In this document: positions 17,585-26,873 of the stretch, in pieces | How positions within the stretch are numbered: the first letter of the stretch is position 1 | How the letters are laid out: every line of letters begins with the position of its first letter | Origin: Deltaproteobacteria bacterium | Lineage (GTDB): Bacteria > Myxococcota > Myxococcia > SLRQ01 | DNA length: 54,892 bases | Direction: 5' to 3' | Assembly: GCA_007130885.1 (NCBI GenBank) | Contig: SLRQ01000002.1 | Location: forward strand, 1-54,892 | Made by a program: the position numbers and the translations under genes | Notes under the pieces: model-generated | What the model saw: only the letters and a program-made list of their open reading frames with translations | Told to the model about the DNA's origin: nothing | The model's database searches: none

Positions 17585-18787
17585 ATGAGCGATACACTCC
17601 TGTTGGAGCGGTGGTTTGCGGAAGGAAGACTAATGCGGCCTTCCTACGATGAGCCTAGCTTCGTGGATTTGGCTCTAGCATTGGCAGGGGTCGCGGGCTC
17701 AGCGAAAGTGACAACTGCCGCCGCCGAAGTCCTCTCCAAGAGCATCGGTGGTTCTCGGCATATCGTGTTCGTTCTGATCGACGGTTTGGGAGACGAACTG
17801 CTCGCGCGCGCTCCGGAACATGGTTTTCTTCGCCGACACAGAGACCAAGCACTTCGAGCCGTATTCCCCTCTACCACCGCGGCGGCTCTGACATCGTTGG
17901 GAACGGCTACTTGGCCCGCGGAGCACGCATCTTGTGGATGGTGGATGTATCTCGCCTCCAGCGGTTTGAGCATCACGACGTTGCCTTTCGTGGAGCGCTT
18001 CGGCGAAGAGCCCTTGGAGAGGCTCGGGATGACAGCACCGGACGTATTTCCAGTCGCCAGCGTATGGTGTGAACTAGAGAGCGACGTCTTGATGCTTATG
18101 AAGAAAGGGTTACAAGACAGCGCTTTCGCCCGTTATGTCAGCGGTGGTGTCCGAAGAGAAGGGTACAAGAACATGGACGATGCCTTGTCTCGCGTGACGG
18201 AACACGTCATGGAGGCACACGGGCCGACGCTCACATATGTGTACCTGACTCATTTGGACTCGTATGGACATGAAAAAGGGCTTCAAGAGGTAGAGAGTCT
18301 GCTCGAAGAGCTGGACGCTGGTCTCGGGTCCCTGTGCTCGAAGCTGGGAGATCGTGCTCGCCTCGTCATCAGCGCCGATCATGGAATGATCGATCTGCCG
18401 AGAGATCGCGTAGTCGTCATCGAGGAGAACGACGTCTTGTTCGATACGCTGGTCGCCCCTCCCACCGGAGAGCCGTGTGTGCCGATCTTTCATGTGAGGG
18501 AAGGTAGAGAGGAGAGTTTTCTCGAGCGCTTTCACGAGCTTTGTGGAAATCTCTTCGCTCTTATCACTCCGGACGAGGCCGAGCGGCTATCCCTGTATGG
18601 TCCAGGCAAGCTTTCCAAGAAGGCTAGAAGCCGGCTCGGGTCATTCATAGGCATCCCGGAACGGCCGGCGGCGATCTACTCGCGTAGCAAGGGCCGCACT
18701 CCGTTCATTCACCGCGCCGTCCATGGCGGCCTTACGCCTGCGGAGATGCGCGTTCCTCTGATTCTGGCCGGTGGTGACTCCGAATAA
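17585..18787 (+). CDS. Alkaline phosphatase superfamily phosphodiesterase/pyrophosphatase-like hydrolase
   Basis: The 400-residue product resembles type I phosphodiesterases/nucleotide pyrophosphatases. Metal-site Asp66 lies in VLIDGLGDE, the likely nucleophile Thr97 in FPSTTAAAL, then a DSYGHEKG segment, the ISADHGM metal motif and a final VHGGLT histidine. Together these give the two-zinc site of the superfamily. There is no signal peptide, so it is probably cytoplasmic. AAGGAG precedes the ATG at 17585; the frame extends upstream to 17363 but without a better start. It is divergent from the 14312 gene and convergent with the DUF6485-like gene. The substrate cannot be read from the sequence. 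Confidence 0.85.
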   Translation: MSDTLLLERWFAEGRLMRPSYDEPSFVDLALALAGVAGSAKVTTAAAEVLSKSIGGSRHIVFVLIDGLGDELLARAPEHGFLRRHRDQALRAVFPSTTAAALTSLGTATWPAEHASCGWWMYLASSGLSITTLPFVERFGEEPLERLGMTAPDVFPVASVWCELESDVLMLMKKGLQDSAFARYVSGGVRREGYKNMDDALSRVTEHVMEAHGPTLTYVYLTHLDSYGHEKGLQEVESLLEELDAGLGSLCSKLGDRARLVISADHGMIDLPRDRVVVIEENDVLFDTLVAPPTGEPCVPIFHVREGREESFLERFHELCGNLFALITPDEAERLSLYGPGKLSKKARSRLGSFIGIPERPAAIYSRSKGRTPFIHRAVHGGLTPAEMRVPLILAGGDSE

Positions 18788-18821
18788 GAGCTTGTAGCTA
18801 CCCTGGAAATAGTTCCGGCTG

Positions 18822-18845
18822 AACCAGAATCATGATTTTCTGGTT
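18822..18845. terminator. Inverted repeat between convergent genes
   Basis: AACCAGAA and TTCTGGTT form an eight-pair stem around an eight-base loop, exactly between the stop of the phosphodiesterase gene and the stop of the convergent DUF6485-like gene. No U-tract follows on either strand, so a bidirectional terminator is plausible but not shown. Confidence 0.35.
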
Positions 18846-19042
18846 TAGAGGTTCCAGGCGCGAGCGAAGGCCTCGAAGCTGCGATCATAGGTCTTCTCGG
18901 TGCTCGCCGGAAAGCAGCAGCCGGGGAGTTGCTGCTTCTTTAGATGATGCTGGATGCATTCACAGCAAAGGCCCTTGCGAGGACAGCCGGGGTAACTGCA
19001 TGTGCACAGCTCGAGATTCTCATCCTTTTTGCACTCTGTCAT
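18845..19042 (-). CDS. DUF6485-like small cysteine-rich protein
   Basis: This 65-residue protein has eight cysteines in a pattern (CTCSYPGCPRKGLCCECI, then LPGCCFP, then EKTYDRS) that I recognise from DUF6485-type small proteins, which are widespread in anaerobes and likely metal binding. There is no signal peptide. The spacing suggests a zinc or Fe-S site, but the function is unknown. Its start lies 18 bases from the stop of the KamA-type gene, on the same strand, so it is probably cotranscribed with it. Confidence 0.8.
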   Translation of the reverse strand: MTECKKDENLELCTCSYPGCPRKGLCCECIQHHLKKQQLPGCCFPASTEKTYDRSFEAFARAWNL

Positions 19043-19060
19043 GGGTACTTCTCCAATGAT

Positions 19061-21319
19061 TCAAGTCGTCACTTTAGTATGCGCTTCCGAAGTCGGTTCG
19101 CTGCTCTTTTCGTCTGCGAAGCAAAAATTCGTCATTTGACTGGTGATCGGGAAAGCAGACGGTGGATATTCATACAAGGGCATCTGTGGTTCGGTTTCAC
19201 CCAGGGAATAGCCGTACAGGCCTTCATACTCGGAGGGTTCCTCGCCCATCTTATCGAGTTGCTCGAGGTACTCCGAGATAGACTTTGACTCGATGATTAC
19301 TACCTTGCCGGTCTTTTCTATAATCGGACTGTGGCGGCGAGTGGCGTCGTGATCGAACTCGAGGATGCGGCGCCCGTAACGAGTTATGCCTATGACCCGG
19401 AAAGTCAGGCTCTTACCTACGCCGGGCAGGTTGAGTACGTTTCGGTCGGTGGCTAGGAACGGAAGACCGGCCTTCGACCGCAAGGCGGCCACGTTCTCGG
19501 GCATACGCTCGGTCTCGGAAAGAAGCTCCTGAAGTTCGCTTTGCAAATTCTCTGGGACGAGACCGAAGACCTTTTCCTCAATCTGCTCCTGAACGGCCCG
19601 GGCGTTTGTTGCGAAGGGCTCGTAGTTCTCCATGTAGCCTTTGACCGAGAAGGTGTAGTAAGGAAGCACGCCGATTTCGCAGAGAACCTTGCGCAGCTTG
19701 GCGGTATGCCCCCGTCGAGACGCGGCGGCGGTGAAAACGAGCTGGTTGCTGACCATCCATCCCGCCGAGAGCAGCCTTCGTACCGCTTCCCTGGACTCGG
19801 GCGTAATCTCCATCGGCGACTGGAAGTGCGTCTGAATTACGAGTTGCTTTATGCCTGCTCGCTGGGCCTTGTCCTTGAATTCCCGAAGAACCTCCACGAG
19901 CTCGGGGGTTATGCGCTGGGGCAAGTATGCCGGGAGGCGGGTGCCCAGCCTCACTCTTTGGATCTCCGCGTACTTGTCACCGTCGGCGCGAGCCCCGTTT
20001 GCTTCGCGTTTGCGCTCGGCCATAACGACTACTGCATCGAGTATCTGCGATAGAGCGGCATCCGTGCTCATAAGAGCATCGCCGCCGGTGATGAGAATGT
20101 CTTTGAGCTGAGAGTCATGCTCCCAGTAAGAGAGAAGGCGCTCCAGCTTCTCCGACCACGTCTCCTTTGGTGCCAGGGCGTCAAGATCGAAGTTCAGGTT
20201 GCCCCGTTGAAAATCGTACATGCGCTGGCACGATGCGCAAAGTCCGCCACAGGCCCGCCCGGTGGTGTCGGGGATCAATATGGCCACGTCGGGATAGCGC
20301 CGGTGCACATTGTGTTCGGACGGCAGAAGCCATCCGGCTGCGTTCGGCTCTCCAGGCCGGACTTCGTCTTCCCGCTCCCAGGCGACGATGTGTCCGAACT
20401 CTTCTACTAGCTGCCGACTGTAGAGCACGTAACATCTAATGGCGAGGTCGGCTCCAATGGCGAAGTAGGGAACCCTCACGTAAAGCAGCGAGAGGTAGTA
20501 GGGGTTCACGAAAAAAGGAATACCGGCATCCCTAGCCTCATACAGCACTTTCATGGTGTCCGGATCCAGTGATCTTCCCAGCAGTTCGTTGAGCAGATCG
20601 GGGCATCGGACGGCGAAGCGAAGGTGGAAGCGTTGCTGATTCCACCATTCGAGCATCATCTCGCGCTTTTTTCTTTTCGAAAGGCCAGGATCGAAACGGT
20701 AAGTGCGGTCCTTGATTCGGCCGCTGTCTATCTCGTCGATCAGGACGGAAATAATCCGGTCACGGTTCTCCTCTCGTAGGCGTATTATTCGCGGATCTAT
20801 GCCGGACTTCCATCGGCTCATCCACTTGTCGATGTCCGAAAGCGTCGGGGCTCGAGGCTTGCCTTCTCCGCGTAGCTGCCGAAAGAGGTGCAACATGTCG
20901 GTGAAGAAGGGGGGCTTGCCTCCTCCGGTTCCGAAATGGACCGCCAGCCAAATAGTCCTTATGGGGTTGCTTACAGCGACTTCTCCACGAAGGTTGAGAT
21001 CCTCGATGCGGCGGTCCGCGTGGTCTATGTAATCCAGCAGCCGGATCGCCGCGTAATCACTCCATTGTAACTTCTCAAAGGCCTCCCTGCCTCGCGCTTC
21101 CCCCTTTTGATAAGCAAGCGCCGCGGGCCGGTCACCAAGCTTGTCCAGGACCCACCTCTGTACGCCCACCAGAGCTTCGGTATCATTTCTCGAGCCGCGT
21201 AGAAGCCTCTCGAGGTCCGGGTTCTCGTCGAGTAGCCGGGTCAGGAGCCGATGTGACTTGATACTGATTGCGACCCGGTCCAGGGAGTGATTCTCATGAA
21301 ATCGAGCTACGTGCACCAT
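19061..21319 (-). CDS. KamA-family radical SAM protein with long N-terminal extension
   Basis: The 752-residue product contains a lysine-2,3-aminomutase-type radical SAM domain. The cluster motif is Cys357-x3-Cys361-x2-Cys364 (ACGGLCASCQRMY). Downstream come the DILITGGDALMS segment, VRLGTRLPAYLPQRIT and QTHFQSPMEIT, as in KamA/EpmB enzymes. KamA proteins are about 420 residues, with the motif near residue 125. Here about 230 extra N-terminal residues form a helical region of no recognised family. The C-terminus is also longer. Whether it binds PLP or acts as an aminomutase cannot be told; the extension suggests another substrate. It forms an apparent unit with the DUF6485-like gene downstream. 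Confidence 0.85.
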   Translation of the reverse strand: MVHVARFHENHSLDRVAISIKSHRLLTRLLDENPDLERLLRGSRNDTEALVGVQRWVLDKLGDRPAALAYQKGEARGREAFEKLQWSDYAAIRLLDYIDHADRRIEDLNLRGEVAVSNPIRTIWLAVHFGTGGGKPPFFTDMLHLFRQLRGEGKPRAPTLSDIDKWMSRWKSGIDPRIIRLREENRDRIISVLIDEIDSGRIKDRTYRFDPGLSKRKKREMMLEWWNQQRFHLRFAVRCPDLLNELLGRSLDPDTMKVLYEARDAGIPFFVNPYYLSLLYVRVPYFAIGADLAIRCYVLYSRQLVEEFGHIVAWEREDEVRPGEPNAAGWLLPSEHNVHRRYPDVAILIPDTTGRACGGLCASCQRMYDFQRGNLNFDLDALAPKETWSEKLERLLSYWEHDSQLKDILITGGDALMSTDAALSQILDAVVVMAERKREANGARADGDKYAEIQRVRLGTRLPAYLPQRITPELVEVLREFKDKAQRAGIKQLVIQTHFQSPMEITPESREAVRRLLSAGWMVSNQLVFTAAASRRGHTAKLRKVLCEIGVLPYYTFSVKGYMENYEPFATNARAVQEQIEEKVFGLVPENLQSELQELLSETERMPENVAALRSKAGLPFLATDRNVLNLPGVGKSLTFRVIGITRYGRRILEFDHDATRRHSPIIEKTGKVVIIESKSISEYLEQLDKMGEEPSEYEGLYGYSLGETEPQMPLYEYPPSAFPITSQMTNFCFADEKSSEPTSEAHTKVTT

Positions 21320-21380
21320 GACGCCAAGAGAATGACATTTTCCATCGGCCGGCGAAAGCCCCGCGGAATGGGATTAGCCC

Positions 21381-21953
21381 TTACCAATAGAAGTTTAGAT
21401 GCAGGGCGGAGCGAGAGGTTCCGAGCAAGATGTCGTCGGCGAAGTCGACCAACCAGCCTTGAAAGCCGACCGACCCGCTGACGGAAAGCTGCTCGCTGAA
21501 AAAGTACTCGGCACCCAGGTCGGCGTATGCTCCCAGGGTCAAAGCTCTGTCATCCCACGTGAACACCATCAGCGCCCCGGGCTCAATGAAGGGTGCGACC
21601 TGGTCGATTTGACCAAGGAAGTACAGCCTGTAGCCGCCCCCGAACTGGACACCGAAGTCGAAGTCGGGGCGAAGGGTGGACGCCAAGGCGAACTCGATCC
21701 GGAGTGCGTTGCTCGGCTCTATGAAGTAAGTCATGCCGATGGCGGGGAGAAAAGTAGCCTCCCTTGGAGCAATGGTTCGTCCGCCGAAGGTCTGGAAGGA
21801 AAGGCCCATCACATCGGAGTCCAGCACATCTTCCTGGGGTCCGTTATCTTCGCCGATGGGTCGTGTCTCCTCCGCCAAGACCACGGTCGGGGAGCAAAGA
21901 ATTGCGGCAGCAGACGTAACGGCCAAGCATCGGGACAGGTAATGAATCATCAT
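21381..21953 (-). CDS. Outer-membrane beta-barrel protein
   Basis: The start is ATG at 21953 (a second ATG follows directly), giving 190 residues. A signal peptide ends at about residue 28 (VVLAEE). The rest shows alternating amphipathic strands (LRIEFALAST, FDFGVQFGGGYRLYF, TLGAYADLGAEYFF) and ends with NFYW, an aromatic C-terminal residue as used for BAM-dependent insertion. Eight strands are likely, similar in size to OmpW/OmpX-type barrels. It lies on the same strand between two radical SAM genes, with gaps that suggest separate expression. The specific role is unknown. Confidence 0.75.
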   Translation of the reverse strand: MMIHYLSRCLAVTSAAAILCSPTVVLAEETRPIGEDNGPQEDVLDSDVMGLSFQTFGGRTIAPREATFLPAIGMTYFIEPSNALRIEFALASTLRPDFDFGVQFGGGYRLYFLGQIDQVAPFIEPGALMVFTWDDRALTLGAYADLGAEYFFSEQLSVSGSVGFQGWLVDFADDILLGTSRSALHLNFYW

Positions 21954-22152
21954 GATAGGAGCCTCGCTCGCTAGAGTATTTACTAGTGCCCAGACCCAGC
22001 CGATACGCTGGAGGGTCAACCCAATCAGTCGTACGCCCTCTACCGGACCACCCCCAGACGGTCAAGCTGGAAGGTCGCGGGCCGGCTCCCTCGACGTTAC
22101 GAGCCGCCCTCCGAACAGGTGATCCGGATAAACCAGAATCATGAACTCCGGC

Positions 22153-23712
22153 TTAGTCGTGCACGAAATGATCCCTCGGCCGGGCGAAGCTCCAGCGTTC
22201 CAGTGTTTCGATGACCTTTGGATCCCCACTCTTGATCTTCTCGAACAGGAAGTCCTGAATCCCTTTGTAGACAGCGCAGAAGGTGCTGTCTCGTGCACGT
22301 CCGTGCAGGCTCCCTTGGGTGCAGTAGTTGTGCACCGGGCAAACACCGCAGTAAGGCGCATAGGCGCATGCAGTGCAGTCGGGCGCGCCTTCCAGCGTTG
22401 ATGCGGAGAGCATGGCGCGAATGGTCTCGTGTCCCACGGCGTCGTTGTAGTTGTTCTCGTGCACATTCCCGAGCAAGAAGAAGTCGTCGTTCATGGCGTA
22501 CACCATGCGCCCTTCATCGCAGGGGAAGACACTTCCATCATGATGGTAGGCGAGCTGCCCGATACCGGCGCCGCAAGGCGAGCGGATGTCGAGGAAGTTG
22601 GGATCGACCTGCCGCAGGATCTTGGTGGCGAAAATCGCGGCGTATCGCTCTAGGATCTCGACTCCTTGCTCGTTGAGATCGAGCATGTGCTCCACCACCG
22701 ACCGGTAAAACGTCAGATAGTCCTCGATTGGGTAGCCGAGCTGCTTACCGGTCTTGTTTGCGAACCCGAAGGGCGAGAGCGGGCGGAGGAACATTGCGCG
22801 ACATCCGAGATCGACGTAGGTGTCCACGATCTCCTTGGGCATGGAGAGCGCTTCACGAGTCGTGGTGAGAAGAGCCTCCACCCTGTACAGACTGGGGTCC
22901 AGTCCCGCTTCGGTATAGGCTTCATTGATTCTGCGAATCCAGCGCGCGGTGCTGGAGAAGCCGGCGTCGTCGGAGGCGGACCGTTGCCTGTCGTGCAGTG
23001 TCGGTGGGCCGTCAATCGATGTGCAGATCTGAACCTTACGGTCGAGCAGCCATTCGAGCTTTTCCTCGTCCATGAGCGTCAAGTTGGTCACCATGTTGAA
23101 CTCGAGAGCCTTGCCGGCTTCTCGGTTCTTCTCAAGTGCCCGGTCTACGATGCGCTGGACGATGGGGAAGTTGACCATTGGCTCTCCACCCTGAAACTCG
23201 ATGGTCACGACCGGAGATGTCGTCTCTAGGATAGTGTCTACAACTCGGTCGGCCGTTTCCGGCGTCATGTCTGTATCGGTGGCTGCCATGGGGGCCCTGC
23301 TGGCCTGACAGTAGACGCAGCTCACGTTGCATCGCAGCGTTGTCACCACCACATGCAAGCTCGGGCCGTGATCCAGAAAGCTGCGTCGATCCGACAGACG
23401 CTCGGCCATCTCATCGATACGCACTGAGTCCCGGAAAAGGTTTGCTTGATCCAGCTTCCCGTAAAGGTCCGTATCCTGTTTGACCTGTCCTCTAACGAAG
23501 CTGTCCATTTCCTCCGGGGTGAGGAACACGAACTGGCCTACTTGATTCGTGACGAGCCAGTCATCACCTATCTGGCGGCTCCTGAAGAAGCCGGGGCGGC
23601 ATGCCTCGGAGCCGGACTCTTCGTTGGCTCGTTCCTCGTCGGTAGGTTTTCCTGCGGGCTCACCGGCGGAGCTCGAATCAGTAGCTGTGACTTCAGTTGG
23701 CTTGGTGGTCAA
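22153..23712 (-). CDS. hxsB: HxsB-type radical SAM/SPASM maturase
   Basis: The 519-residue protein has a PqqD-like N-terminal segment (about 40-115, QFVFLTPEEMDSFV), then a radical SAM core with Cys128-x3-Cys132-x2-Cys135 (LRCNVSCVYCQAS) and the EFQGGEPMVNFP element. A C-terminal SPASM domain has many cysteines (SPCGAGIGQLAYHHDGS, CTACAYAPYCGVCP). This layout and the wording of the motifs match HxsB, the maturase of His-Xaa-Ser peptide systems. In that system HxsB acts with HxsC on HxsA/HxsD products. No HxsA-like His-Xaa-Ser repeat protein or HxsD is seen here, so it may serve another peptide. It lies 33 bases downstream of a second radical SAM gene. The symbol is by similarity only. Confidence 0.75.
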   Translation of the reverse strand: MTTKPTEVTATDSSSAGEPAGKPTDEERANEESGSEACRPGFFRSRQIGDDWLVTNQVGQFVFLTPEEMDSFVRGQVKQDTDLYGKLDQANLFRDSVRIDEMAERLSDRRSFLDHGPSLHVVVTTLRCNVSCVYCQASRAPMAATDTDMTPETADRVVDTILETTSPVVTIEFQGGEPMVNFPIVQRIVDRALEKNREAGKALEFNMVTNLTLMDEEKLEWLLDRKVQICTSIDGPPTLHDRQRSASDDAGFSSTARWIRRINEAYTEAGLDPSLYRVEALLTTTREALSMPKEIVDTYVDLGCRAMFLRPLSPFGFANKTGKQLGYPIEDYLTFYRSVVEHMLDLNEQGVEILERYAAIFATKILRQVDPNFLDIRSPCGAGIGQLAYHHDGSVFPCDEGRMVYAMNDDFFLLGNVHENNYNDAVGHETIRAMLSASTLEGAPDCTACAYAPYCGVCPVHNYCTQGSLHGRARDSTFCAVYKGIQDFLFEKIKSGDPKVIETLERWSFARPRDHFVHD

Positions 23713-23745
23713 AACGTTGCTCCTATGCTCATCGGTTATCGGTAG

Positions 23746-24648
23746 TTACTTCTCTTCCATGACAGGCTGGAACTCTTCCCAGCCGTATATCTCCGGATAC
23801 TCTTTCCATGGCCCTTCGCACTGCTGATAGTGGACGCATCCCTTGCAACTCGGTCCCTTGGTCTTCCCGAGTGAGCGGCGGTATTCGCCGTAATCGTCGA
23901 TGACGATCTCGGCGTCGTAGACCGTTGTCGCTGGAATGATGGTTTCGGCGACGTGCTGCTCATAGCCCTGCATGAGACAAAGCGGGATTGCTTCGGTGAA
24001 GCAACGTATGTCGGCACCTCTGCCGATGTCGAGTGCGTTATGGACGAAAGGCATCACGTCCTTCTTCATTGGTACGACGGCATCCGATTCAGCCGCCGCC
24101 GTGCCTAGGATGTGAACGAAAGCCAGCTGGAACTGTTCGACGCCCAACCCTACCAGAAGAGCAGCGAGTCTTGGCAGGTCTGACTGATTCCTTCGAGTAA
24201 TGACGGAATTCATCACTACCCTTTGACCTAAATACACGAGGTTTTCTATGCCGCGTACTGTCTGGTCGAAGCTCCCGGATGCTCGCGTGAGTTCATCGTG
24301 AATCGATGCGGTCGAACCGTGCAGGGCGGGAGAAAACTCCGTGGCTCCGGCATCGATCAGCGCCCTGCAGAAGGCCGGGTAGTAGAAGCGCCTGCCGTTG
24401 GTTTGAATCTGTATCTCATCGTAGCCCAGGGAGCGAGCCAACGCGATCAGCTCCACGATGTCCTCGCGAAGGGTCGGTTCACCACCTGTTACGACCATTG
24501 CCTTGGCTCCGCGGTCAATACCTTGCCGCATGCGTTGTTCCAGCTCAAAGAGAGCAGGGGGCTCGTACAGATCACGCTTGTTTCCCTGCACGCAGAAGCA
24601 GCAGCGATTGTTGCACGAGAAACCTATTTTGAGATCGACGCGGTCCAT
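23746..24648 (-). CDS. Compact radical SAM protein, partner of the HxsB-type enzyme
   Basis: The 300-residue enzyme starts almost directly with its cluster motif Cys12-x3-Cys16-x2-Cys19 (FSCNNRCCFC), followed by VVTGGEPTLREDI, IQTNGRRFYYPAFC and FSPALHGSTASIHDELT. A C-terminal cysteine group (CKGCVHYQQCEGPWKEYPE) may bind another cluster. It resembles a MoaA/SPASM-like family found next to peptide-modifying enzymes. It may play the HxsC role beside the HxsB-type gene 33 bases downstream, but the size and motifs do not prove this. The start lies opposite a 239-base gap before the divergent symporter gene. Confidence 0.78.
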   Translation of the reverse strand: MDRVDLKIGFSCNNRCCFCVQGNKRDLYEPPALFELEQRMRQGIDRGAKAMVVTGGEPTLREDIVELIALARSLGYDEIQIQTNGRRFYYPAFCRALIDAGATEFSPALHGSTASIHDELTRASGSFDQTVRGIENLVYLGQRVVMNSVITRRNQSDLPRLAALLVGLGVEQFQLAFVHILGTAAAESDAVVPMKKDVMPFVHNALDIGRGADIRCFTEAIPLCLMQGYEQHVAETIIPATTVYDAEIVIDDYGEYRRSLGKTKGPSCKGCVHYQQCEGPWKEYPEIYGWEEFQPVMEEK

Positions 24649-24887
24649 GACTTGGCGTAGCCCCCGGAATCAGCTCGGAGGGTAACAAAAAACTTGAGTT
24701 CATGGAGCCTGATTCCCGTTCTGGTGACCGATTAGTGGACAGTGAGCGCCACTAGGGTAGTGCCTTCAGGTATAGCTGTGCTCTGCGTTGCGTCGAAGTC
24801 GTTTTGTGCTATCGAGAAAGACGATCTTGAATGCTTGGTATGGACGCGCCGGGGGGACGACCGGCCGGTATTGAAGCGAGGTGAAAC

Positions 24888-26873
24888 ATGGGGGTGTTCG
24901 ACAGTCTGATATTGACCGGGTTCATCGTCTACGCGGCGGTAACGGGGTTTCGCGCGAAGAAAGCCGCTGGAAGGGATCTCGAGCAATACTTCCTAGCCGG
25001 ACGAAGCTTGCCGGGATGGAAAGCCGGCGTGAGCATGGCATCCACACAGTTTGCGGCGGATACTCCCCTGGTCGTAATGGGGCTCATAGCTACGTCGGGG
25101 GTCTTCTTCGTCTGGCGGTTCTGGATTTATGGGCTGGCATTCCTACTCATGGGTTTCGTGCTGGCGGCGAGCTGGCGCAACGTCCGCGTGCTTACAGACG
25201 CCGAGCTGTCGGAGGTTCGTTATGGAGGGAAGGCCGCTGCCGCCCTTCGCGGCATGAAGGCGGTCTACTTCGGGACCGTATTCAACTGCGTTGTTTTAGC
25301 CATGGTCCTTTTGGCCGCCACGCGTATAGCAGAGCCGTTCCTAGTTTGGCACGAGTGGATTCCATGGCTTGTCGAGCCCGTCTCGGGGTTGCTCGAGAGG
25401 TGGGGCCTTGCGCTCACGGCTGACCGAACAGGTGGAGAGTTATGGCTCCGCTCGGCGAACAACGTTCTGTCCCTATTGCTGATTCTTCTCGTTACCGTTT
25501 TCTATTCCACCACTGGTGGGCTTCGAAGCGTCGTGAACACGGACTTGCTCCAGTTCGTTCTCATGATGACCGGCAGTCTGGTGCTAGCCGTCATCGTGGT
25601 AAGAGAGGTAGGCGGTATCGGCGCAATACCCGAGAGGCTGGATCTCTTGTTCGCGGAACAGGGCGGACCTGGTGGAATCGGGGTCAGAGAGATGTTGGCA
25701 TTTACTCCAGGGTGGGCGAGGGACGCAACAATCCTTGTCGTGGCGGTGATAGCGCTGCAGTGGCTCGCCCAGATAAACGCCGACGGTACCGGGTACCTGG
25801 CGCAGCGGTCAATGGCGTGCCGCACCGATCGCGACGCCAAGCAAGCGGCTGTAGTCTTTACTGTGGCCCAGGTGCTCTTGAGGAGTCTCGTTTGGCTTCC
25901 AATCGGGGTGTGCCTCGTCCTGTTGTTTCCTGATTGGGAGGCGGGCGTCGATGGCACGGCGCTTCAGGCGGATAGGGAGTTTACTTTCGTGCGAGGGATC
26001 GCGGAGTACCTCCCTGCGGGCGTCTTGGGCTTGCTGGTGACCGGAATGTTCGCGGCTCTAGCCTCGACGGTCGATACGCACCTCAACTGGGGCTCCTCAT
26101 ACTGGACCAACGACATCTACAAGCGTTTCATCTGCCCCGCCTTGGGTCTGGAGCCTTCCGGCAGGGGGCTCGTTTGGGTGGCACGGGGTTCGAATATCCT
26201 GATTCTCGCCATAGCCATCGCAATCATGTTTCGGTTGGAATCGATCCGTCACGCATGGGAGACCAGCCTGCTGATAGGAGCAGGGGTTGGAGTCATATTG
26301 GTGCTTCGTTGGATTTGGTGGCGAGTCAATGCCTGGGGCGAGCTGGCGGCGATAGCAGGCTCGCTGATGCTGATGTTGCTGGTGCTGCTATTGGTCGAAA
26401 GTGGTCCGGTCCAGTGGCTGCTGGTTGCAGCCGGCGGGACAGCCGCCGGCATTGGGGTCTCTTTGCTTACCCGGCCGGAGGCCATCCCTCGCCTGACCGA
26501 TTTCTACCGGCGTGCCCGGCCACCCGGTTTTTGGGGCCACGTGGCCAAGGAAGCGGGTATGAGCCCGTCCGAGGAACGCCGCCGGCTCGGTTACGGGCTA
26601 ATGGCCACATTTGGCGGTGGTTTTTCGATTTTTTGTTTGCTGACTGGTCTCGGAAGCTGGCTCATAGGCAGTCCTCCCCCAGAGTGGGTTCCCTGGTGGG
26701 AGACGGCAGGTGGGCAATGGTTGTGGAGTGGAGGGCTGGTACTGCTGGGGGCCGCTCTCGTTCCACTTTGGTGGCGTTGGGGCTTCGAGGTGCGCCCAGC
26801 GAAGGCCGCTGGCTATGGCGAGAATATGACCCCGTTGGAAACAGTCGAACAAGAGGGTATTGAGGCCTCATGA
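24888..26873 (+). CDS. Sodium:solute symporter family protein
   Basis: The 661-residue protein belongs to the SSS/PutP superfamily of Na+-coupled transporters. About 13-15 membrane helices are visible. The first helices are followed by EQYFLAGRSLPGWKAGVSM, the classic SSS stretch where the substrate and Na+ sites form, and GLLVTGMFAALASTVDTHLNWGSS in the later core carries the conserved Ser/Thr residues of the Na2 site. The substrate is not readable. A GAGG element precedes the ATG. The stop overlaps apbE (ATGA), so transporter and flavinyl transferase are translationally coupled, an unusual pair. Confidence 0.9.
   Translation: MGVFDSLILTGFIVYAAVTGFRAKKAAGRDLEQYFLAGRSLPGWKAGVSMASTQFAADTPLVVMGLIATSGVFFVWRFWIYGLAFLLMGFVLAASWRNVRVLTDAELSEVRYGGKAAAALRGMKAVYFGTVFNCVVLAMVLLAATRIAEPFLVWHEWIPWLVEPVSGLLERWGLALTADRTGGELWLRSANNVLSLLLILLVTVFYSTTGGLRSVVNTDLLQFVLMMTGSLVLAVIVVREVGGIGAIPERLDLLFAEQGGPGGIGVREMLAFTPGWARDATILVVAVIALQWLAQINADGTGYLAQRSMACRTDRDAKQAAVVFTVAQVLLRSLVWLPIGVCLVLLFPDWEAGVDGTALQADREFTFVRGIAEYLPAGVLGLLVTGMFAALASTVDTHLNWGSSYWTNDIYKRFICPALGLEPSGRGLVWVARGSNILILAIAIAIMFRLESIRHAWETSLLIGAGVGVILVLRWIWWRVNAWGELAAIAGSLMLMLLVLLLVESGPVQWLLVAAGGTAAGIGVSLLTRPEAIPRLTDFYRRARPPGFWGHVAKEAGMSPSEERRRLGYGLMATFGGGFSIFCLLTGLGSWLIGSPPPEWVPWWETAGGQWLWSGGLVLLGAALVPLWWRWGFEVRPAKAAGYGENMTPLETVEQEGIEAS

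Noticed and set aside
19061..21319. Naming this gene kamA (lysine 2,3-aminomutase) or epmB
   Set aside because: Large N- and C-terminal extensions and lack of any lysine fermentation or elongation factor P gene nearby make the substrate uncertain.
18822..22144. A 14-base word (AACCAGAATCATGA) present at 18822 and 22131
   Set aside because: Matches of this length are expected by chance in a 55 kb window, and only the first copy forms a hairpin.
24732..24986. A minus-strand 84-codon frame upstream of the radical SAM genes as a possible RiPP precursor
   Set aside because: Its only ATG lies inside the symporter gene and no ribosome binding site or usable start exists in the intergenic part.
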